DNA of 40,526 bases from positions 1 to 40,526 of the forward strand of contig DASXEJ010000018.1 in NCBI GenBank assembly GCA_036490175.1, written 5' to 3'. Under the pieces are notes generated by a model. That model did not search any database and had not been told where the DNA came from. It saw nothing but the letters and a program-made list of their open reading frames with translations. The DNA comes from Pirellulales bacterium. Lineage in GTDB: Bacteria; Planctomycetota; Planctomycetia; Pirellulales; JACPPG01. Position numbers and translations under genes: made by a program. Below are positions 36,724 through 40,526 of this stretch, in pieces; within the stretch, counting starts at the first letter, position 1; each line of letters starts with the position of its first letter.

Positions 36724-37290
36724 TCACTCCTCCATCACCTCGGCCTCGCGCGACCTGGCCAATTCGTTGGCGCGGGCTTCATACTTCTTGGTCAACTCTT
36801 GGATCTCGTCCTTGAGCCCCTTGCAGTCGTCCTCGGAGATCTTTTTGTCTTTCTCCGATTGATCGGCGTACTTGTTGCCGTCGCGGCGCACGTTGCGAAT
36901 CGAGACTTTGGCTTCTTCGGTCAAATCCTTGATGCGGCCGACCATCTTGCGCCGCACCTCGCCCGATAGCGGCGGCACGTTCAGTCGCAGCACGCGGCCG
37001 TCGTTCATAGGGTTGAAGCCCAGGCCGGCGGCCTGGATCGATTTCTCGATATCTTTGAGCGTGCCCGGATCGAACGGGCGAATCACGATCTGCGAAGGCT
37101 GGTCCGGCGGCACGCCGACGCTGGCCAAAGTCTTCAGCGGCGTGGGCGATCCGTACGCCTCGACTCGCAAGGAGTCGACCAGGCCCGGGTTGGCGCGGCC
37201 CGTGCGGATGCCCGACAGGGCGTGCTTCAAGACGTCGATGGCCTTGTCCATCCGCTCTTCCACGTCCAGCAGAATATCGTCGGCGTTCAT
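36724..37290 (-). CDS. frr: ribosome recycling factor
   Basis: 188 residues (E. coli 185). It acts with EF-G and IF3 to split post-termination ribosomes. The protein shows the family features: ERMDKAIDVLKHALSGIRTGRANPGLVD at the start of the triple-helix domain, YGSPTPLKTLASVGVPP in the beta domain, RPFDPGTLKDIEKSI, NDGRVLRLNVPPLSGEVRRKMVGRIKDLTEEAKVSIRNVRRDGN and the C-terminal helix. The frame runs further upstream to an ATG at 37377, but AGGT before 37290 and the family start support the shorter form. It is the last gene of the conserved rpsB-tsf-pyrH-frr order. Confidence 0.96.
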   Translation of the reverse strand: MNADDILLDVEERMDKAIDVLKHALSGIRTGRANPGLVDSLRVEAYGSPTPLKTLASVGVPPDQPSQIVIRPFDPGTLKDIEKSIQAAGLGFNPMNDGRVLRLNVPPLSGEVRRKMVGRIKDLTEEAKVSIRNVRRDGNKYADQSEKDKKISEDDCKGLKDEIQELTKKYEARANELARSREAEVMEE

Positions 37291-37401
37291 GGCAGGTACC
37301 TGAATAATGATGGATGAGAAATGATGAACGATTAAACGAAGAGTGCGGGCCCAGGTGCCGGGCTGAAACTCCTTCATTCACCATTCTGCATTTTGCATTT
37401 C
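37291..37401. repeat. short AT-rich repetitive spacer between pyrH and frr
   Basis: Spacer of 111 bases made of short near-repeats unlike the GC-rich surroundings: on the plus strand, GATGGATGAGAAATGATGAACGATT near 37310-37334 and TTCATTCACCATTCTGCATTTTGCATTT near 37374-37401, which themselves are partly complementary. It also holds an in-frame ATG for frr (37377). It may be a dispersed spacer element; only one copy is visible. Confidence 0.4.
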
Positions 37402-38148
37402 CTATCTCGGCTCGGCGGCCTTGCTGCGGATCAGCGTGCCGATCTTCTCGCCGCTGACGGCCCGCACGATATTACCCACCTTGCGGAAATTGAAGACCAG
37501 GATCGGCATGTCGTGCTCCATGCACTGCGTAATGGCCGTGGGGTCCATCACTCGCAAATTCTGCTCGCGGACGGCCTGATAGCTCAACTCGCTATACAGA
37601 ACCGCGTGCGGATTCTTCTCTGGATCGTCGCTATAGACGCCGTCGACGCGGGTCGCTTTGAGCAAGATATCGGCGTCCAGTTCCAACGCGCGTTGCGCGG
37701 CCGCCGTGTCGGTAGTTACGAACGGGCTTCCGGTGCCGCAGGCCAGGATCACGATCCGCCCCTTCTCTAAATGCCGGGCGGCGCGGCGACGAATATACGG
37801 CTCGGCCACGCCGTCCATGCGAATGGCCGAGGACAGCCGCGTGGCACAACCCAACGATTCGAGCGCGTCCTGCAGGGCCAGCCCGTTGATCACCGTGGCC
37901 AGCATCCCCATGTAGTGGCTCGTGGCCTCTTGAATCTTGCTACTCGCCGAGGCGAACTGAGCGCCGCGCAAGATATTGCCGCCGCCGATCACGATCGCGA
38001 TTTGCACGCCGCGCTCGGCGGCCTTCGCCGTTTGCTCGGCCGTGTGCACGACCGCGTCCATACTGATGCCACGTTCACCGGCATGGGCAAAGCTTTCGCC
38101 GGAAAGTTTTAACACAACACGGCGATGGGTCTGCAGCGGGTCCGACAT
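37402..38148 (-). CDS. pyrH: UMP kinase
   Basis: 248 residues. It phosphorylates UMP to UDP with ATP in pyrimidine synthesis. It is a member of the amino-acid kinase fold, not of the NMP kinase family. Motifs: [10 protein letters not shown] at the start, [65 protein letters not shown] and the [20 protein letters not shown] region. The length matches E. coli PyrH (241). The hexameric enzyme is usually controlled by GTP and UTP. It sits 111 bases upstream of frr and 101 downstream of tsf. Confidence 0.96.
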   Translation of the reverse strand: MSDPLQTHRRVVLKLSGESFAHAGERGISMDAVVHTAEQTAKAAERGVQIAIVIGGGNILRGAQFASASSKIQEATSHYMGMLATVINGLALQDALESLGCATRLSSAIRMDGVAEPYIRRRAARHLEKGRIVILACGTGSPFVTTDTAAAQRALELDADILLKATRVDGVYSDDPEKNPHAVLYSELSYQAVREQNLRVMDPTAITQCMEHDMPILVFNFRKVGNIVRAVSGEKIGTLIRSKAAEPR

Positions 38149-38249
38149 GGCGAGAGCAACTTTCGAATCAGGATCTACTTAGGAAAACAACCATCTTCCG
38201 TCCGCCAACCGCCAACACCGAGCCCGTCGCAACGTAGCGCGCTCTGCGC

Positions 38250-39080
38250 CTACACCTTGGCCAGTTCCCATAGCACGTACCGCTTCATCTTCATGCCGGC
38301 CTCTTTGGCCACGGTGCCAACAGTCTTCTTGTCGTCCTTGACGAACGGTTGCTCGCTGAGAACTTTGTCCGCGTAGAAGTTCTTCATCCGCCCTTCGACC
38401 ATCTTCGCCAGGATGTTCTCGGGCTTGCCCTCTTTGCGGGCCGCCTCGGTGAGAATCTCGCGTTCCTTGTCCACCAGGCTCGCGTCGAGGTCCTCTTTCG
38501 AGAGTGCCGCCGGACGCTGCGCCGCGATGTGCATGGCGATGTCCTTGGCCGACTCGGGCGTTCCTCCTTCGACTTCCAGCAGCACGCCGGGGCTACCGGT
38601 GTGATGGGCATAGGCGCCGGCGGCCGAGTCGATGCGCACGATCCGCGCCAGGTTGAACACCTCGCGGATGCGATTGAACATATCGTCCTTGACCTCGCCC
38701 AATGTATGGCCCGGCTTGCTCGGCGAAGGCTGCTTGAGCAACTCTTCGGGCGTCTTGGCGCCGGGACCCGTGGCCAACTGCTTGGCCATGTCGTTGGCCA
38801 ACTGCACGAACTCCGCGCTGCTGGCGACCGGCGCGCTCTCGCATTGCAGCTCGACCATGGCCGCCACGCCCTTGGTCATGTCGGCATACACGGCGATCCG
38901 GCCGGCGGCCGTTTCGCGACCGATGCGGGTTTCTTGCGTCTTGATTCCCTGCTTGCGCAGCCAACTGACGGCGGCTTCTTCGTCGCCCCCCGTCTCTTGC
39001 AGGGCCTTCTTGCAGTCCATCATGGGCAGTCCGGTGCGTTGCCGTAGCGCCATGACCTTTGCCGCAGTGATTTCTGCCAT
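38250..39080 (-). CDS. tsf: elongation factor Ts
   Basis: 276 residues (E. coli 283). It exchanges GDP for GTP on EF-Tu. The N-terminal UBA-like domain has the hallmark VMALRQRTGLPMMDCKKALQETGGD and EEAAVSWLRKQGIK; the core has the family pattern VELQCESAPVASSAEFVQLANDMAKQLA and, near the C-terminus, KMVEGRMKNFYADKVLSEQPFVKDDKKTVG. The start is ATG 39080 with GGGAGA about ten bases upstream. It follows rpsB after 216 bases that contain a hairpin. Confidence 0.96.
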   Translation of the reverse strand: MAEITAAKVMALRQRTGLPMMDCKKALQETGGDEEAAVSWLRKQGIKTQETRIGRETAAGRIAVYADMTKGVAAMVELQCESAPVASSAEFVQLANDMAKQLATGPGAKTPEELLKQPSPSKPGHTLGEVKDDMFNRIREVFNLARIVRIDSAAGAYAHHTGSPGVLLEVEGGTPESAKDIAMHIAAQRPAALSKEDLDASLVDKEREILTEAARKEGKPENILAKMVEGRMKNFYADKVLSEQPFVKDDKKTVGTVAKEAGMKMKRYVLWELAKV

Positions 39081-39131
39081 GTTTGTTCTATCTCCCTAAA
39101 GGGCTTGGGAAAGCCTCGGTGAATTATTGTA

Positions 39132-39163
39132 GCGGGCTCGCCCATTCAGGCAGCCAAGCCCGC
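39132..39163 (-). promoter_or_regulatory. hairpin and TACAAT in the rpsB-tsf spacer
   Basis: On the minus strand GCGGGCT (plus 39157-39163) pairs with AGCCCGC (39132-39138) with an 18-base loop. It is followed at once by TACAAT (39126-39131), a possible -10 box without a good -35 at 17 bases. There is no U run, so this is more likely an internal processing or weak promoter site than a terminator. Confidence 0.35.
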
Positions 39164-39296
39164 CAAAAGAGTCTGTGCGAAAACGATCGGTGTGGGCCTA
39201 CGGGGCAAACGCTGTTCCTGGCCGGCAATGCGTGGCCCCGCTAGCGGTCCATACAGCACGACCAGGGACGATTCGTTGGCTCCGACCCCCGCACGG

Positions 39297-40061
39297 TTAG
39301 TCGGCGTCTTTGTCGTCGCCGACGTCCGGGCTGGTGTAGGCGGCCGGCATGGCGTCTTTGCCACCCGCTCCGGTAGCAGCGTTCGTCTTGCCTTCCAAAA
39401 TCGCGTCAGCCAGTTGCTGCACGACCAGCTCGATCGACCGAATGCTGTCGTCATTGCCCGGAATGGGCAAATCGACCAGGTCCGGATCGCAGTCGGTATC
39501 GATCAGCGCCACAGTCGTGATGCCCAATGAACGGGCCTCGCGGATGGCGTTCTTTTCCTTCTTCGGATCGATCACGATCAGGCATTCGGGCAGACGGTTC
39601 ATCGTGCGGATGCCGTCCAGATTGCGCAACATCTTGCGATGCTCGCGATTCAGGGCCGATTGCATCTTCTTCGAGTAGGCGGCCAGCTCTTCGCTGTTCT
39701 TCAGCTTATCGAGCTCTTCCAGACGGGTGAGCCGGCTGCGAATCGTGCGGAAGTTGGTCAAGGCGCCACCGAGCCAGCGGTCGCTGACAAAGGGCATGCC
39801 GCAACGGCGCCCTTCGCGATCGATCGTCTCGGACGCTTGCCGCTTGGTGCCGACGAACAGCACCAGGCTGCCGCCCCCCGCGACCTGGCTGATGTACTTC
39901 TTGGCGCGGATCAGCCCGCGGATCGTTTCGCGGACGTCGATGATGTGAATCAGATTGCGGCGGCCGTAGATATAGGGCCGCATCTTGGGATTCCACCGGC
40001 TGGCACGGTGGCCAAAGTGGACTCCCGCTTCGATCAACTCTTTGACGAGAACAGTAGACAC
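39297..40061 (-). CDS. rpsB: 30S ribosomal protein S2
   Basis: 254 residues (E. coli 241). A primary 30S subunit protein. Motifs include [22 protein letters not shown] at the N-terminus, [55 protein letters not shown], and [48 protein letters not shown]. The C-terminal tail (about 35 residues, ending [10 protein letters not shown]) is an acidic extension. The start is GTG 40061: GAGGAG lies about eight bases upstream and the protein then begins like S2. The frame is open back to 40175, but that part has no family match. It is the first gene of the translation cluster, with its own promoter. Confidence 0.96.
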   Translation of the reverse strand: MSTVLVKELIEAGVHFGHRASRWNPKMRPYIYGRRNLIHIIDVRETIRGLIRAKKYISQVAGGGSLVLFVGTKRQASETIDREGRRCGMPFVSDRWLGGALTNFRTIRSRLTRLEELDKLKNSEELAAYSKKMQSALNREHRKMLRNLDGIRTMNRLPECLIVIDPKKEKNAIREARSLGITTVALIDTDCDPDLVDLPIPGNDDSIRSIELVVQQLADAILEGKTNAATGAGGKDAMPAAYTSPDVGDDKDAD

Positions 40062-40216
40062 GGGGGCGCTCCTCGCTAGGCACACCGGCAAAAGTCCCGC
40101 TGGGCGAAAAGCTCGCCCGGGGCGTCCGGCGTTCGGTTCGGACTCGGCCAAAAGCCGCCCGCGTGTACGAGACACGCGCCGCCGCCCTGCGGGCCGTTCG
40201 CAGTGGCAAGCCCAGT

Positions 40217-40245
40217 AGTGTACCGATGTTCTGGCAGGTGGTCAA
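40217..40245 (-). promoter_or_regulatory. sigma70-type promoter of rpsB with structured leader
   Basis: On the minus strand TTGACC (40240-40245), a 17-base spacer, then TACACT (40217-40222). The transcript should start near 40210 and have a leader of about 150 bases with possible hairpins GCGTGT/ACACGC, CGGC/GCCG and GGGCGA/TCGCCC before the GAGGAG ribosome site. Such a leader could mediate S2 autoregulation, as known for rpsB in other bacteria; the specific structure is not recognised. The IS110 element begins just beyond the -35 box. Confidence 0.8.
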
Positions 40246-40256
40246 TTCGGAGAGGG

Positions 40257-40526
40257 ACTAGGTAGACAGAATGGTTGGGACCAGTCGCTCACGTTTGACG
40301 TGGGTTACGCTGGAGTTGCGTTTACAATGCGCAGAGCCACCACGGAGGACTGGTCCCATGAAAAAGCTAGTATACGTCGGTTTGGATGTCCATCGGGATA
40401 CGATTGTCATCGCGGTTGCCCGTAGCGGGCGAGAAGCCGCCATGCAACTGGCCACGATCGCTCACGATGAGTTGGCGCTGCTCAAACGTCTGGACGACGT
40501 GGCGCCGCGGAGTCTGCTGCGGGTCT
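40257..40526 (+). mobile_element. IS110-family element, left end only
   Basis: The window ends inside an IS110-type element. The transposase start at 40358 is preceded by about 100 non-coding bases. In them GGGACCAGTC (40277-40286) and GACTGGTCCC (40348-40357) are perfect inverted copies, and CTCACGT-TTG-ACGTGGG (near 40288-40304) forms a hairpin. In IS110-group elements this end encodes a bridge RNA, so these structures may belong to it, but the boundaries are unknown; the left edge of 40257 is estimated. The element stands just upstream of the rpsB promoter and is transcribed away from it. Confidence 0.65.
40358..40526 (+). CDS. IS110-family transposase, N-terminus (cut by window)
   Basis: The first 56 codons of an IS110-type DEDD recombinase. 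The start VYVGLDVHRDTIVIAVAR gives the first catalytic aspartate of the RuvC-like domain (GLDVH), the classic IS110 opening. GGAGG lies about nine bases before the ATG. The serine-containing C-terminal domain is outside the window, so intactness cannot be judged. Confidence 0.85.
   Translation, partial: MKKLVYVGLDVHRDTIVIAVARSGREAAMQLATIAHDELALLKRLDDVAPRSLLRV

Noticed and set aside
37291-37377. In-frame 29-residue extension of frr from ATG 37377
   Set aside because: The extension lies in the AT-rich spacer, has no family match, and a ribosome site fits the later ATG.
40062-40175. In-frame 38-residue extension of rpsB
   Set aside because: Overlaps the leader and has no S2 match; GTG 40061 has a strong ribosome site.

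Overview
This window looks like a chromosomal segment of a planctomycete, most likely a Pirellulales-type bacterium. The evidence is high GC, a PVC-type dehydrogenase/cytochrome c gene, a three-gene operon of DUF1549/DUF1553 cytochrome, DUF1501 and beta-propeller proteins, a PEP-CTERM protein, LRR membrane proteins, and several small membrane proteins of planctomycete style. The taxonomic call is an inference from gene content. I see no tRNA, rRNA, CRISPR array or prophage.

Layout, left to right. 1-1334 is the 3' part of a membrane-anchored MutS-like ATPase. 1450-2316 is a PEP-CTERM protein, followed by about 670 bases without a confident gene. 2989-4591 (minus) is fumC with a tiny membrane ORF ahead of it. 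4842-8808 (minus) holds two paralogous membrane-anchored LRR proteins, a zinc-ribbon membrane protein, a small membrane protein and a DCC-family thiol-disulfide oxidoreductase. 9101-16107 (mostly plus) holds a coiled-coil membrane protein with three CxxC pairs, a MORN_2/YwqK repeat protein, a small membrane protein on the other strand, a SEC-C/TPR protein and ribD. 16146-17552 (minus) is an orphan membrane-fusion lipoprotein. 17829-27481 (plus) is the planctomycete exported-enzyme region: PVC dehydrogenase/HEAT/cytochrome c, a small protein with two ribbon-helix-helix-like units, then the DUF1549/DUF1553, DUF1501 and propeller operon. 27482-30322 has a composite palindromic intergenic element, a strong terminator, a very Cys-rich secreted protein and a translationally coupled coiled-coil/small-protein pair.

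30305-40061 (minus) is mostly housekeeping: carA, the aminotransferase alaC, a double-parvulin foldase, a glycerophosphodiester phosphodiesterase, and the classic rpsB-tsf-pyrH-frr translation cluster in conserved order. A good sigma70-type promoter (TTGACC-N17-TACACT) sits ahead of rpsB, and another (TTGACC-N18-TATACT) ahead of the foldase. The window ends in the left end of an IS110-family element that starts only about a dozen bases upstream of the rpsB -35 box.

Items most worth following up are the structured intergenic region between carA and alaC with a strong plus-strand terminator (possible small RNA), the duplicated ribbon-helix-helix-like protein, the IS110 end beside the rpsB promoter, the composite palindrome at 27635-27715, and the LRR paralogue that carries a second copy of its juxtamembrane motif. 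I found nothing that amounts to a clearly new multi-gene system.
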